A stretch of DNA of 64,000 nt from Galerina marginata (Eukaryota > Basidiomycota > Agaricomycetes > Agaricales > Galerinaceae), in contig JAECYW010000019.1 of NCBI GenBank assembly GCA_023014335.1, positions 1,522,921-1,586,920 on the forward strand, read 5' to 3'. Made by a program: the position numbers and the translations under genes. Positions 44,250 to 54,812 of the stretch are shown here, one piece after another. The notes below the pieces were generated by a model. The model saw only the letters and a list, made by a program, of their open reading frames with translations, was not told where the DNA came from and searched no databases. Numbering within the stretch: the stretch's first letter is position 1; each line of letters begins with the position of its first letter.

Positions 44250-46086
44250 ATGCCAGCAACTCCTCGAATTCCAACAGTAAACGACCTTAGAGTCCGTGTA
44301 TTGCAATCATGACACGGGTTTCTGTGTATTAAATCGGTTTACAGGTCAAACTATGCTATATCTGCAGAGAGGAGGAGCTGGCAGGAGCTCGTGAGTTTCC
44401 TATGTAATGACGCTTCTGTATTCCAGTTCATCGAAAACATGTAACTCTAGCTCAGGATGGCCCACCCCGAGCATGGACGCATCCCTGTACCTGCACTCTG
44501 ATCGCCCACGAGCAATGTCTACTCAAATGGATACAGTCATCGCAGGGCAACGCCTCACGAGCACCAAACGCGCTCAAGTGTCCGCAATGTGCAACTCAGT
44601 ACGAGATAGAGAGCGACGATCCTCTAATTCTGCAAGGACTGGCTTTGGGAAACAAATTTCTGCAGAAATTGGGGCGGTATTGCACTGTAATGGGGGTGGC
44701 TGCAGGTATAGGCGTAGTTGGCACGAGTAAGCCGCTTTATTGCTTTCCAATATTTGTCTTGAATAAAACTACGTTGCAGGTATATACGTTTCCCTGACTG
44801 CATATGGCGCTTGGGCTATGCAGCAATTTATTGGAAAAGAGTGAGCCTCAACAGCCGATATTAATATTGATAGGAAAAATATTGACGAATGACGCCTCTA
44901 GATTGTTCGATGTGATATTTACGGACGACCCAGTCAACTGGCCATGGTCGGCGTATATTAACCTCCCGCTCCTGCCCATTGGTCTCATCCTATCTCGATT
45001 TCAAACGTCGAGCGGTTCGATGGTCATCCCTCTACTCCTCACATGGCCACCCTCACTACCTGCTGGCGTTCATAACGGGGGTCTGTACGAGTACTGGATG
45101 AAACCCGAAAACGCTAGCCGCCTCTCCAGGATGTCGGTCCTCCCGACACAGTACTGGCCCCCACCTCCAGTGCTCTTCGGGTTGATAGGGTTGCCCATTG
45201 TCCGGGCAATATACCGGAAGTGTTATGCACACTTGTATTTCAAGCTCCTGGGCACGCCTCTGCCTGCACCCAGACGGGTGCCACGAGGTGGCTTGCAGTT
45301 TAACGAGGGCCCGTTTGTCATTCGAATACGCGCCAACATGGACGACGGTGACCAGCAGAATGACCAACAGCAGGACCAACAGGACCAGCAACAACCAATC
45401 GAAGGCGACATTCCCGCTGGTGAAGGCGAAGATCCAGCTGCGAACCCCAACCCAAACGCTGCCGCTGTAGAAGCGGCGGAAGCTCTGATTGAAATCAATG
45501 CATCCTCCCTCGGTCGACGGATCGGCGGCGCTCTGGTCATTCCAGCCATCTCCAGCATGATGGGCACCTTTCTTTTCCGGCTGTCGAGGCATTCCGGGCT
45601 CCTCCGCTCCGCCTTGGGCGTCCAGGGTTATAAAAGTGGGAGATACAGTTACACCCTGCCGCCTTGGGGTCGTCTTTCAATGACTACGACGGACAAGCCA
45701 TGGTCACAGCTCAGCCTGTATCAGCAGGTGAAGGTTGGCTTCCGCCTTTTTATGACGGCTTTCCTGGGTGGATCGAGGACTTGGGTTGATAGCGATCCTG
45801 TGTGGTACGTTCCTTTTCCGGCTGGGATGTTTTTGTTATTGAATCTGAGGTTGTAGGTGGAGGAACTGTGTTGGTTTTGGGCTATTTGTTGCAGTAAGTA
45901 AAACTCTCTAGGAAGGAAGAGGAACATCGAACACTCAATCTTTCTCAGGTTAAGGATTGTATACAATTGTTGCATCTCTGGTTGGCCAAGCGGGAGCTCG
46001 AATCTCGCAAGGTTAAAGATAGGGACTTTAAAGGCGTTGATATTCGGGAACTTGACTTACTGCCCTCGTTCCTTCAAGCATCATGA
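44250..46086 (+). CDS. RING-CH (MARCH-type) membrane E3 ubiquitin ligase
   Basis: Seven in-phase exons give 510 residues: 44250-44297, 44345-44390, 44427-44726, 44780-44840, 44902-45804, 45857-45893 and 45949-46086. An N-terminal C4HC3 RING-CH domain is complete: C20, C23, C52, C54, H59, C62, C83 and C86 (CYICRE, HPCTCTLIAHEQCLLKW, LKCPQC). Hydrophobic segments follow (YCTVMGVAAGIGVVGT, WPWSAYINLPLLPIGLILS, PPPVLFGLIGLPIVRAIY, WRNCVGFGLFVAVKDC). Between them lies a Gln/Asp-rich insert (about 45340-45400) and an Ala-rich stretch. Membrane RING-CH ligases direct ubiquitination of membrane proteins in the ER, Golgi or mitochondria. The location of this one cannot be told from sequence. Intron 2 is only 36 nt. 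Confidence 0.85.
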
Positions 46087-46418
46087 TGGAACCATGAATG
46101 TGGACTGCAACATCCTGTCATGATCAGTGTCACTATCAGTTTGAACGCGGCAATCATTGATGTAGATATTTATGTACCAGTACAACTCAATCTCAATTCT
46201 GTGACACAACCACATCAGTGGAACAATAAAGCCGCTAACGGCGCATAGACATATATTGACAGAGGCTATTAGGAGTATGTACAAGAAAGAAAGAACATTT
46301 TAAGAAGCCATATCATCATGGTTCAAGCATAACAAAGGCCACCAAGTATTAAAGAATCAGAGTGCAAATGGAACAAGAAAGGGTGAAACATGAGGGGGAC
46401 TTGAAGAAGAGAGGTGAC
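46087..46418. other. convergent intergenic, nothing recognised
   Basis: This holds the 3' flanks of the RING-CH and SR-protein genes. No repeat or RNA gene was seen. Confidence 0.45.
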
Positions 46419-47415
46419 TCAATGATCGTACGGAGGGGTTTGTGCCCGGTCTTTGAAGTTATCTCTATCGTCTGCCTTCTTGACTTCGTCGAGAGGGGGT
46501 GTCTTGGCGCGGTCGCGATCCCTGTCGTCCCTGCGACGGTCTGGAGATGCGCTTCTCCTCTTTTCCGGCGACCTGCTGCGTCTCCTTTTGTCTCTGTCTT
46601 CCCTTTCCGGGTATCTCGCCCTGTCTCTGTCGTCCCGACGGCGAGGGCTTCGAGAGCGTTCACGGTCGCGGCCGGATCGATGCGATGCAGGAGGTGGGCT
46701 AGCACGCCTATCATAACGCCAGACAGAGGAAGGAGGGTTTTTAGCCCACTGTTTGCAGTAGTTAGCAGGGTTGTCCGGGGTTGTGAAAAAAATACTATTG
46801 TACCTGAATGCTCAGGCGAGACCCTTCAAAGTATCGTCCATGCCTAGGGCCAGATAAAAAAAATTAAACCTGACGGAAAAGTAGAATATGACGAAAAATA
46901 ACGACATACATGTCATAGTAGGCATCTTCCGCATCGCGGTTGCTTCTGAATTCCACAAATGCATAACTACGAGGTGTTCGAGGGATCGTTGAGCGTTCGT
47001 GTTTGAGAAAAAGCGCGGCTAAGGATTATATCGAGCGAGAACAGAAATCGAAGATCGACGGCACGCAGGTTCAATGGGCGGCGCAGGATGGCTGGAGCCA
47101 ATCACGGACGAGGAAGTGCGACAAGGTTCGATTCGACCACCCCGACGTTTTTTTTCGACTTCGACTAGCGCGACAAAAAAGGGTGCCAGGAAATTTAGAA
47201 TGGCGGGAACGCTACTTACGGATTGTGGCTGGCGTGGGGGTTGCGCGGTGCTGGAACATCGCAGCGCACTAATTGGCCGAATCTGGTGGGGGAAACAAAT
47301 GAGTACTTGGAAATGAAAGGCGGTATTAAATAAAAGAATACCTTTCAAACTCAAAAGCTAAATCGCGGGCGCGCGTTGCAGGATGGAAACCGCTAACGAA
47401 AAGGATTCTGGGCAT
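46419..47415 (-). CDS. SR-type RNA-binding protein (RRM plus RS domain)
   Basis: This is probably a splicing regulator acting in the nucleus. Five in-phase exons, 47415-47342, 47282-47220, 46966-46910, 46843-46804 and 46748-46419, give 187 residues. One RRM spans about residues 1-88: RNP2 RILFVSGF, RNP1-like NPYAFVEFRS, then MHGRYFEGSRLSIQWAKNPP. The rest is an Arg/Ser/Asp-rich RS-like domain (RERSRSPRRRDDRDRARY, KRRRRSPEKRRSASPDRRRDD) with SP and TP sites for SR-protein kinases. The intron between exons 2 and 3 is long (253 nt). It shares a 215-bp upstream region with the divergent PPR gene at 47631. The closest animal analogue is a short SRSF-like protein; the exact orthologue is uncertain. 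Confidence 0.86.
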
Positions 47416-47630
47416 GGTCGTCGTTCGGGGTAAAGCCAAGTTAAACTCAGACGGCGTCTGTAAAAGAGGGGCTTTATTTGGCCCTGCTTGTTTTGTGGCA
47501 CACACGCAACTTTCAAGTTTTGCGTTTAGAAAACAAACTGCTGTTGGAGGAACGTCCGGGCATGTAATTGCATAAATTCGACTGTATATTGACGCTAACT
47601 TGGTTTGCAGATGTCACTGGGGTTTGGCGC

Positions 47631-50000
47631 ATGCAAGCAACTGCAGTTCGCATAGGCAAATTCGCACCCACAGTCTGGACGCGCGCCTTCTTGACCTCTC
47701 GGATCCGTCGGAATACTTCTGACTCGAATGCAACCAAGAATTATATAGAAAGGCTTTATAGACATACACAGGACCCACTATGGCGCCTCGTCGATACTTT
47801 ACAATCGCCCGTCGAAGGTGTTTACCCCTACAACGCGTTGCACGATAACAGCGTCACCCTTGAAGGTTTTAAGCAATGGGAATCCATCCTACATCAGGAG
47901 GACATTGCAGCAGCAGCATCTACCCTACAGCTGTCGGGTTACCAGACAAGGGCGACGCCTTTCGATCCAACGACTTCAGAGAGTGACCCGCCTCTACCAC
48001 AACGACCTGTGCCCTCCTGGGTCATCCTCTGCCTCGTCGGTTACAGAGTCAAGACACCAGCACATGCAAACGGTGCCCTGATGGATCTGGTTTTCAGCCA
48101 TATCGATCTAGCAGCAGCGGACATCAAGGGTCCACTTCTCACTCTAGCAGCATACCAGCTCTGCCGTTTCAATCTTCTCCTTCCGTTACGACGCGTCGTC
48201 AACGTGTTTCTCGACATCCCCCTCCCAGATGAAGAGCGCCAATTTAACGCTTTCCTACGAGCTCTATCGTCCATCCCTTTCCGATCCGGCGAAAGCGCGA
48301 AGAACGTCATGTCTATACTAAAAATCATGGACGCACGTCAATTGAAGCTGTGGCCATCGACATACGATGCATTGGTCAACGATCAGTTCGCCACCATTGT
48401 ATTGGCCAAACATCTATTCCTTCGCATGGTGAAAGAAGATTTTACACCCACGGCCTCTCATCTAGAGTCATTCTTACGGATTTTCGCAAACAACGGCCGA
48501 ACTGACCTCGCAGAAAAGTTTTTCGCCGCCATCCACAGGACAACGGAAGGGGAAATAGATCACGAAGCGTATTTCAAAGACCCCCGGACTCGCGCCAATA
48601 CCTTGATGCTAAATTCATTTGAAAGACGTCGAGAGGCCACGGCTTTTCTCAGACGCCTCAGCGACTCTATACCAGACTCCAATCCTGGGTATCCTACATC
48701 CAGCCTTCCTGTTTCACGGCCTCAAGCCCCTCTTGTTCATAAAGCTGAAGACGATATTTACGACCAGACCGCTGCCTTCCACGTAGCCGCGAAGGATCTT
48801 TCAACACCTACGTCACGTTTGATCCAAATATTCCTCACCCTTCGTGTCAAACCTACGATTGTCACTCACACTATCCTCATCCGTGGCCTTCTGCTCAGGA
48901 ATGAATTTCGAAAAGCGGAGATATTCTGGTCGAAACTTTCGAAGCAGTCAGATATGATCATCGACAAAGAGGCGCTGACAGCTGGCATTCAAGCCTACAC
49001 CCGCAATGAGAAGCCTCACGAGGCTTTTCAATTATTGGAGAAGTACAGCTTCAAACCTGGACAGGATCTCACAGCGTCACAAGTTAAGGATCCGCCTCCT
49101 GTGGAGATCACCGCCATTTCCATGAACGAGTTTCTCGTCGCGCTTAATCGCATCCAGAGGCCTGACGCAGTTTTTAGGCTGTGGGACTACATGGATGTCC
49201 TTTACGGTGCCCAGCCGAATGCATTAACGCTTTCCATCTTACTCCAATCGGCCAAACTCGCGCATAAGATGGACGACACGCTCTCAGGCGCGATCGCCAA
49301 GTTCAAGCTCCTTAATCCATTCAAGTCTGTAAAAGTTTATACCCCCCGCCATTCGCGGGTGCAAGGCGTCGATGCCGTGATCTCCTGTATTGGCCACCCG
49401 AGTCGTGGTGGCCTCCGGCGGTACGCCTCCAGCATCTGGAAGGACCAGGAACCACTGAACTTTGCGAGGAAGATCTTCCTACAGGTTCTATTCGGGAACG
49501 ATCCCGACGGCCGATTGCTATCTGTTGAGTCTCCAGCCAGCGCAACCCGCAAATCATACGACGACGACGCGTCGTCCAGCATTGGCTTGCCCGACATTGC
49601 GCCGAAGAAATACGCGTTCGAGCCCTTCCCCGACCTGCTGACGCCCGACGGGAAAAGCCACTTCCCGCAAATCGTCATCACCAACGCGAACTGCTTCAAT
49701 TACATCACCCTGATCGGTGTCGGCGGGCGCGCGAACGAGATCCCGCTCGTGCTGGCGTGGATGAAGGAATTGGGGATCCGACCGTCCGATTCGACGCTGG
49801 CAGTGTCCTTGGTGTTTTGGTCGGAGGTCAGCGTCCAGGCGCCGTTGGTAGAACAGTGGAGTGGAGGTCCGGGTAGGAATGAGTATACAAAATTGGTGGA
49901 TTGGATTAGGGATTGGGTGGGCGAGAAGAGGATTCCTAATGATCAACTATTGATGAAATGGCGTGGCGTTGTTAATCGGATGAGGGCTAGTCCCAAATAA
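47631..50000 (+). CDS. mitochondrial-type pentatricopeptide repeat protein, 789 residues
   Basis: This is a single-exon gene. I choose the ATG at 47631 (MQATAVRIGKFAPTVWTRAF) because it gives an acid-free, Arg-rich mitochondrial presequence. The frame runs upstream to 47568 but adds an unlike segment. PPR-like helix pairs are seen at TPTASHLESFLRIFANNGRTDLAEKFF, KPTIVTHTILIRGLLLRNEFRKAEIFWSKL, EALTAGIQAYTRNEKPHEAFQLLEKY, QPNALTLSILLQSAKLAHKMDDTLSGAI and TNANCFNYITLIGVGGRANEIPLVLAWMKEL. It is distinct from the PPR gene at 32611 in length, structure and motifs. It would be expected to act on mitochondrial RNA. Confidence 0.82.
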   Translation: MQATAVRIGKFAPTVWTRAFLTSRIRRNTSDSNATKNYIERLYRHTQDPLWRLVDTLQSPVEGVYPYNALHDNSVTLEGFKQWESILHQEDIAAAASTLQLSGYQTRATPFDPTTSESDPPLPQRPVPSWVILCLVGYRVKTPAHANGALMDLVFSHIDLAAADIKGPLLTLAAYQLCRFNLLLPLRRVVNVFLDIPLPDEERQFNAFLRALSSIPFRSGESAKNVMSILKIMDARQLKLWPSTYDALVNDQFATIVLAKHLFLRMVKEDFTPTASHLESFLRIFANNGRTDLAEKFFAAIHRTTEGEIDHEAYFKDPRTRANTLMLNSFERRREATAFLRRLSDSIPDSNPGYPTSSLPVSRPQAPLVHKAEDDIYDQTAAFHVAAKDLSTPTSRLIQIFLTLRVKPTIVTHTILIRGLLLRNEFRKAEIFWSKLSKQSDMIIDKEALTAGIQAYTRNEKPHEAFQLLEKYSFKPGQDLTASQVKDPPPVEITAISMNEFLVALNRIQRPDAVFRLWDYMDVLYGAQPNALTLSILLQSAKLAHKMDDTLSGAIAKFKLLNPFKSVKVYTPRHSRVQGVDAVISCIGHPSRGGLRRYASSIWKDQEPLNFARKIFLQVLFGNDPDGRLLSVESPASATRKSYDDDASSSIGLPDIAPKKYAFEPFPDLLTPDGKSHFPQIVITNANCFNYITLIGVGGRANEIPLVLAWMKELGIRPSDSTLAVSLVFWSEVSVQAPLVEQWSGGPGRNEYTKLVDWIRDWVGEKRIPNDQLLMKWRGVVNRMRASPK

Positions 50001-50227
50001 TCGACCTATAAGTAGTGAAACACATGAGCGTACTCATGAGGTGTCTGTCCAATTTTTCATTGGAACTTGGGTTTAGAGTCAGATTGTGTTTTTTATTGTA
50101 CATGTAGATCAATACTAGTCAATTTCTTTATATGATATTCATATTCTCTTTATCTTCTACATCGGTGCCGAGGGGGAAAATGAGGCCCACATGTCCTAAA
50201 AAAAACTCCGCCCCAAGAGTAATTTAA

Positions 50228-51162
50228 CTAACCACGCTTAGCGAGCTGAGCGGCCTTCTTGGCCTCAGCTTCCTGAGCTTTGGCTGTGAGACGTGGGATC
50301 AGAAACAAAATAAAAGTGCTATAGGAGACGACCACATACCTTCAGTTTCAGCCTTCCTCTTAGCTTGCGCGGCTTCTCGTTCTGCACGGATCTTGGCCAG
50401 TCGGGAAAGATCTGCTTTGGCCTCATCGGTCTTCCCTTGAACATGCAACTAAAGATAGAAGTCAGATAATAAAGTCTAGATAGCCGGAGCATAATACCGA
50501 CCTTCCAGTAGCGATCCTTTGCATCTTGTTTCTCCTTCTGTTCCCTATAACAAAACATTTCAAATCCGATATGGTGTATCAAAATTAGCCGCCCTACGCA
50601 CCTTTCACGTCTAGTCAGCTCTCTAGGTGCACCAAGATCGGATATGTTCAGTTTCTTCGTGACATGGTTGGGGTTGATAAGGTCAGGATCCTCTTCTTCA
50701 TCCCCCTCTGCCTTCTTCTGTTTGTCGGCGGCCTCTTTCTTCTTCATTTCGCGCCTCTCCGTACGACTCAGCTCGGGTTTGCCCTCGGCTCCGGATTCCT
50801 CTTCGGATGACTCCTCCTCAGACTCCTCCTCAGACTCCTCGTCCGAATCTTCCTCCTCGATAGCGTCAGCGTCTCTGAGGAGTCAAAAGGATAGATCGTC
50901 AACGTCCGATCGCCGGGATCAAAGGATGCACAAGATCAGCATTGTAGCTCACTCTCGAGGCTTTCGGTTAACATTATCAAAGCTCATGTCCTTACTATAT
51001 TTCCGTTGGTTAGATCCTGATTATATGCAGATCGTGCATACCTGAAGTTGCGACCACCACCGCGCTTCTGCTTGAATTTACCTGAAAAAATGAAGATCGG
51101 GTTGGTCAGTTCCGCGATTTTAGGATATATACGAGCCACCTCTCACCTGTTCCTCGTACCAT
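50228..51162 (-). CDS. PDAP1: 28 kDa heat- and acid-stable phosphoprotein homologue (PDAP1/HASPP28)
   Basis: Seven in-phase exons give 192 residues: 51162-51147, 51081-51042, 50994-50953, 50874-50602, 50544-50502, 50448-50340 and 50283-50228. Order of features: a basic N-terminus (MVRGTGKFKQKRGGGRNFSKDM), a long acidic Glu/Ser run with casein-kinase-2-like sites, and a Lys-rich stretch. The conserved PP28 signature PDLINPNHVTKKLNISDLGAPRELTRREREQKEKQ comes next. It continues RYWKLHVQGKTDEAKADLSRLAKIRAEREAAQAKRK and a basic end. The human protein was named for PDGF association, but the family is found across eukaryotes and its basic role is unclear. It is divergent to NDUFA6 with 156 bp between starts. 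Confidence 0.88.
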
Positions 51163-51318
51163 GGTTGTAATTTATTTGCAGAAGCTCTTCGATGTCTGTG
51201 GCCCAAAGTGTTGTGGAGGAGAGAGATAACCGAGTACCAGTCATAAATAGGCAGCAGCGGAGTTTTAATCTTAGCCTTTCCATCCGAACCGTCTTTCTCC
51301 AGGTTTCGTTGCTTCAAA

Positions 51319-51832
51319 ATGACTTTAACAATACCCGCCCGCTTGGCTACTCTGACGAAGACATCATCCAGCCCTGCGGAGTCGAGAAAACGCGCCTTGA
51401 AGCTGTACAGGGACTGGTACCGCAGCGTTGGTGTCCTTGCTGTACATTAATGAAAACTTTGGACTAAATGGACGAATACAACAGGCTCCCGAAATCTGTG
51501 GTCTGTACGCGCTCAGCGTCTCACCCGCCTATGTGAGGCACGCAATACGCCAACGGTTTGAGAAGAACCGAAATGTGACGGACCAACGGGCCATCGACGT
51601 GCTGTTGTTGAAAGGGAGGCAGGATTACCAGGAGACGATGAACTGTTGGAAACAGACCGACCACGTTATGGGTATCCTGCTGGCGCCTCTAGATAGACCA
51701 CAGAGAACTTTCCTGCAGAAGTTCTACGAGGGTGAATTCACTTCTGTCTCGTTCCGTCTAATTCATGTTCATAATATTGTCATTTCAGGCAAGGACGAGG
51801 CGGCGGTCATCCCCGCGGCCTCTGGCATTTAG
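51319..51832 (+). CDS. NDUFA6: NADH dehydrogenase (complex I) LYR subunit, NDUFA6/B14
   Basis: This is a matrix-side accessory subunit of respiratory complex I that binds the mitochondrial acyl carrier protein. Three in-phase exons, 51319-51426, 51485-51731 and 51789-51832, give 132 residues. The LYR motif is in ALKLYRDWYRSAPEI. Strongly conserved blocks follow: LYALSVSPAYVRHAIRQRFEKNR, VTDQRAIDVLLLKGRQDYQETMNCWKQTDHVMG, and PLDRPQRTFLQKFYEGKDEAAVIPAASGI. The start codon gives a short basic presequence-like N-terminus. Length and order match fungal orthologues. It is the clearest respiratory gene in the window. Confidence 0.94.
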
Positions 51833-51960
51833 ATTTAGAACCAGAAAGCACATCAATATATCCTCTTCAAAGTCACGCAGTACCACTTGAGCATCAAGCC
51901 TGCGATGTTTGCCTTGAACTATGCGAACAACAATTATACCCCAAAGTATCACGACTAATT

Positions 51961-52629
51961 TTAACCCTTGATTCTCTTTTTCACCCGGAGGATTTTGTTT
52001 AAACACTGTTGGAAGACAAGTACGTGATTATTTCCTAAACATGATCGAAATAATTTTTTTTTTCCTGGTAGAATAATGGCACTTACCGTGTCGCGGACGA
52101 TGCAGCGTGCAGCAATATAGGTCAATATCCCCATCTCTCCTAACGAAAATGCAAACTCGACACACTCCCGGATGGGGTTGTGGAACTTTTGAACCGGTGC
52201 CCACAGTAGAAGGGTAAGTCTGGATCCGACATACAGTCCCAATGCTGCCATGCCGCTCTGGCAGACCGCGAGGATCCAAAAGTTGATGGTACGCCGCATC
52301 TGAGCGGCACCTTCGACCTCTTCGACCCTTTCAGCGTCCATCTGCCACCTAGCTGCCACCGACGCCGTGATATTTCGTTCCTTAGACGAGAGAATGAGGA
52401 GCGTCGTGTCGTAGAAGATGATGACGACAAATATGGCGAATCCGAACGGTCCTGGTTCTATGCTGAGTGGCGAGTTAGAGGAGGTGCTGAGCTGCAAAAT
52501 GAGTATGATGGCCACGGAGGACGCGATGGATAGCCATAGCCAGGGGTCGATTTTGCGCGAAAGAGGTGCTGGCCATCTATTGCTGTTTTCGTACCCTGGG
52601 GACCGAAGCGCGACGGGGGTAAAATACAT
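51961..52629 (-). CDS. small multi-pass membrane protein, unknown family
   Basis: Two exons, 52629-52087 and 52005-51961, join in phase to give 195 residues. About four hydrophobic helices are visible (WLWLSIASSVAIILILQL, FGFAIFVVIIFYDTTLLIL, FWILAVCQSGMAALGLYVG, FAFSLGEMGILTYIAA). They enclose an acidic loop, and the C-terminus is basic (KILRVKKRIKG). The coding frame stays open upstream of the chosen ATG, past an AG at the end of CTAGTACAG, so an additional 5' exon is possible. Without splicing the frame runs on through the intron and reaches the same stop. Function unknown. Confidence 0.55.
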   Translation of the reverse strand: MYFTPVALRSPGYENSNRWPAPLSRKIDPWLWLSIASSVAIILILQLSTSSNSPLSIEPGPFGFAIFVVIIFYDTTLLILSSKERNITASVAARWQMDAERVEEVEGAAQMRRTINFWILAVCQSGMAALGLYVGSRLTLLLWAPVQKFHNPIRECVEFAFSLGEMGILTYIAARCIVRDTVSAIILPGKKKLFRSCLGNNHVLVFQQCLNKILRVKKRIKG

Positions 52630-53132
52630 TCCAGATGAGTCTGCCTTCTGTACTAGCAGGCTGTGCAGAGGTTGGGTGGGCTTGACTCGCAGAGTCTTGC
52701 CAGCTATGGCACTTGGGGTTAGAGAATGAGAAAAATAGCAGTGACGGTTGCCTCTATTTATTCTTTTCGAAGTGCGTCAGCAGCTTGCCAAAGCCTAACC
52801 AGATGCAATTTTTTACAGTCGTATGGGTATGGTGGACATCTGAGTTTTTGGCACTTGATGCGCGCAGTGCGCAGCGAAGTGAACTTTCCTGCCATGTTGC
52901 CAACTCTGTCAATCACGAACACTGGGCACCTATGCCCGGTAAGGCTGTGCATACTCGTATTTCATTATTTCGGGCCTTCAAGTTGCTAGCTTGACCTGAT
53001 CTCATTCGCATATAAAGCTCGACGATGTTGGCCAATGGTAATATCCCATGTATACTGCGACTGCGTTGTTAACTTATCAAAATTGCGCAGTGGGCGAGTC
53101 CATATGGCTTCCAGAATTCTATCCTTCCTAAA
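52630..53132. other. intergenic, nothing recognised
   Basis: This is upstream of the membrane protein and downstream of the SET-domain gene. I see no gene or repeat here. Confidence 0.4.
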
Positions 53133-54600
53133 TCACATTACGCCTAATCCTGCCTTCAACTCGTCTGCGAGATCATCTAGTTCATCGTTTGTTGCCGGTG
53201 CTTGGCTAATCATTTTCGCCTCTTCTATGCAGCGCGAGCAGGTACATGCCCCGAAGCCCCAACCTCTCAGCTCATCCTGGCGTGCACGATATCCTAACTT
53301 TGGATTGACGTATGAGACGAGAAGCTCCTTGCCTGGTTTTATAGGCCGTTTGGCGATGACAGTAATTCGGGAGAGCGCGTTGCGTTGGTCCAAATGACGT
53401 ATTGAAACGTTAGGGTCGCAGGAGTGGTTCAAATGGGCGTGCATAGTATAGAGACCGCCATGAGCTTCAAGGTCTACGCGCCAAAGTCATTAGCAGAAGC
53501 GGGAGTAGAAACGTGTGTGAACGAACTTAGGCTCATTCTTCCTAGCCCGCGTAGGAAACCTTCGTATCCGAAAAGTTCGTTATCGACCTCGGCTGGAAGA
53601 GGCTTCTTCAATATTCGAGCCAACTTCTTCTGATCCTGAGCTGCTTTTGGTTCTTTAAATGCCTGGACATATAGGTTGTACGCCTTTTTCCAGGTTGTCC
53701 TATCGGGCTCCGGTGTGCTTGCTCTTCATATAAAAATGAGCTTGGCAATAAAACGCGAAAGAAATTTAACATACGACCTGAAGCTATATTTAAACCTATC
53801 CTCCAAGCCCAATTCTGCCATTCCCCGGATGATATCCCAGTCAAGATGCAATGCTGAATCACTGATCTGGTTCACTTGAAGAATGCGGCTTGTGCATTGC
53901 GCCAGGGCATGCAATGCCATCCACTGCGTGTCTTTGGCAAATTTTAACAGTGGTACCGATGAAGGATTTTGGGCTGGGCAGAGAAGTGGGTGGCTTTTAG
54001 CTGACCGAGCTAGACATAGACGGTTGCAGAACCTTGTTGGACAAAATGACGACGAAGATGAGGCTGGGCAGGCATTGATGAGTGGCGAGTCCGGAATAAG
54101 TGGCGTTGTGCAATAACCACACGCAGTAGATGCCATCTGCATGTCGAATATCTCCCTAAGAGCTCAAGGAAAAATATATTGGGCACCTCATCTTCACGAT
54201 AAGGAGAAGGACAGACATACCACTCTGGTGCAATGGCGAACGGGTCCTCCCTCCAGATCGTCTCTCCTTCCTCCATATCTGAGATTGCCACCAACCCTTT
54301 CCCTTTCTTCTTATTGAAATATTTCACTTCGATCTTGGGAGTCCATTGGAATACGTCCAAACTTTGGATTACACGCGATGACGGGTACACGGGTGGTTCT
54401 GGTGCACCCGACGGTGGTGCTTGTGACACTATAAGCCCTTGAACTTGTAGGAGCTTCCGCGTGCGTTTTTCACTGACTATCCAGTCTGGGTAATTCTTCA
54501 GTAGAATAGCGTGGACCTTCGATATTCCAAGCTGCGGATTTCTGGATTTGAGATCGATGAGAGCCAAGGTTAATTCGTCCTCTTGCGGTGAAAATGCCAT
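53133..54600 (-). CDS. SET5: SET-domain lysine methyltransferase, SET5/SMYD-like
   Basis: Proteins of this class methylate histone or other lysines using S-adenosylmethionine; yeast Set5 acts on histone H4. Four in-phase exons, 54600-54221, 54155-53778, 53723-53527 and 53473-53133, give 431 residues. The SET domain starts at KYFNKKKGKGLVAISDMEEGETIWRE. It is interrupted by an MYND-like zinc module (CGYC..P....NACPAS...FCPTRFCNRLCLARSAKSHPLLC). It resumes with LEAHGGLYTMHAHLNHSCDPNVSIRH (NHSC cofactor motif) and GKELLVSYVNPKLGYRARQDEL. A post-SET Cys cluster follows (GFGACTCSRC). The start used is the second Met; an upstream Met (54669) is in frame. The exon 2 donor GTCGTA is unusual but gives the conserved frame. 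Confidence 0.85.
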
Positions 54601-54812
54601 TGATACCAGGGCAGATTGGCCTCCGTAACAATTATGGGAATGGTGAAAAAGAAAAGAATTCGAGCTCAAAGGTCGTCGTAGGAGTCTTCCGTTCGGAGCT
54701 TAAATAATTTTAACCCGAATCGGGCCGATATTTCCTAAATTGCAATCTCTTCCACCAACTGCTTAGCTTTGTATACCTTCGGCGCTTCATCGTCCATCTG
54801 CTTCTCTTCGCG

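Noticed and set aside
45056..45592. 178-residue minus-strand frame opposite the RING-CH gene
   Set aside because: It mirrors the Gln/Asp-rich coding stretch and contains no domain.
47124..47137. B-box-like GGTTCGATTCG inside an SR-gene intron
   Set aside because: The T-arm does not pair and no matching A-box or acceptor stem is present.
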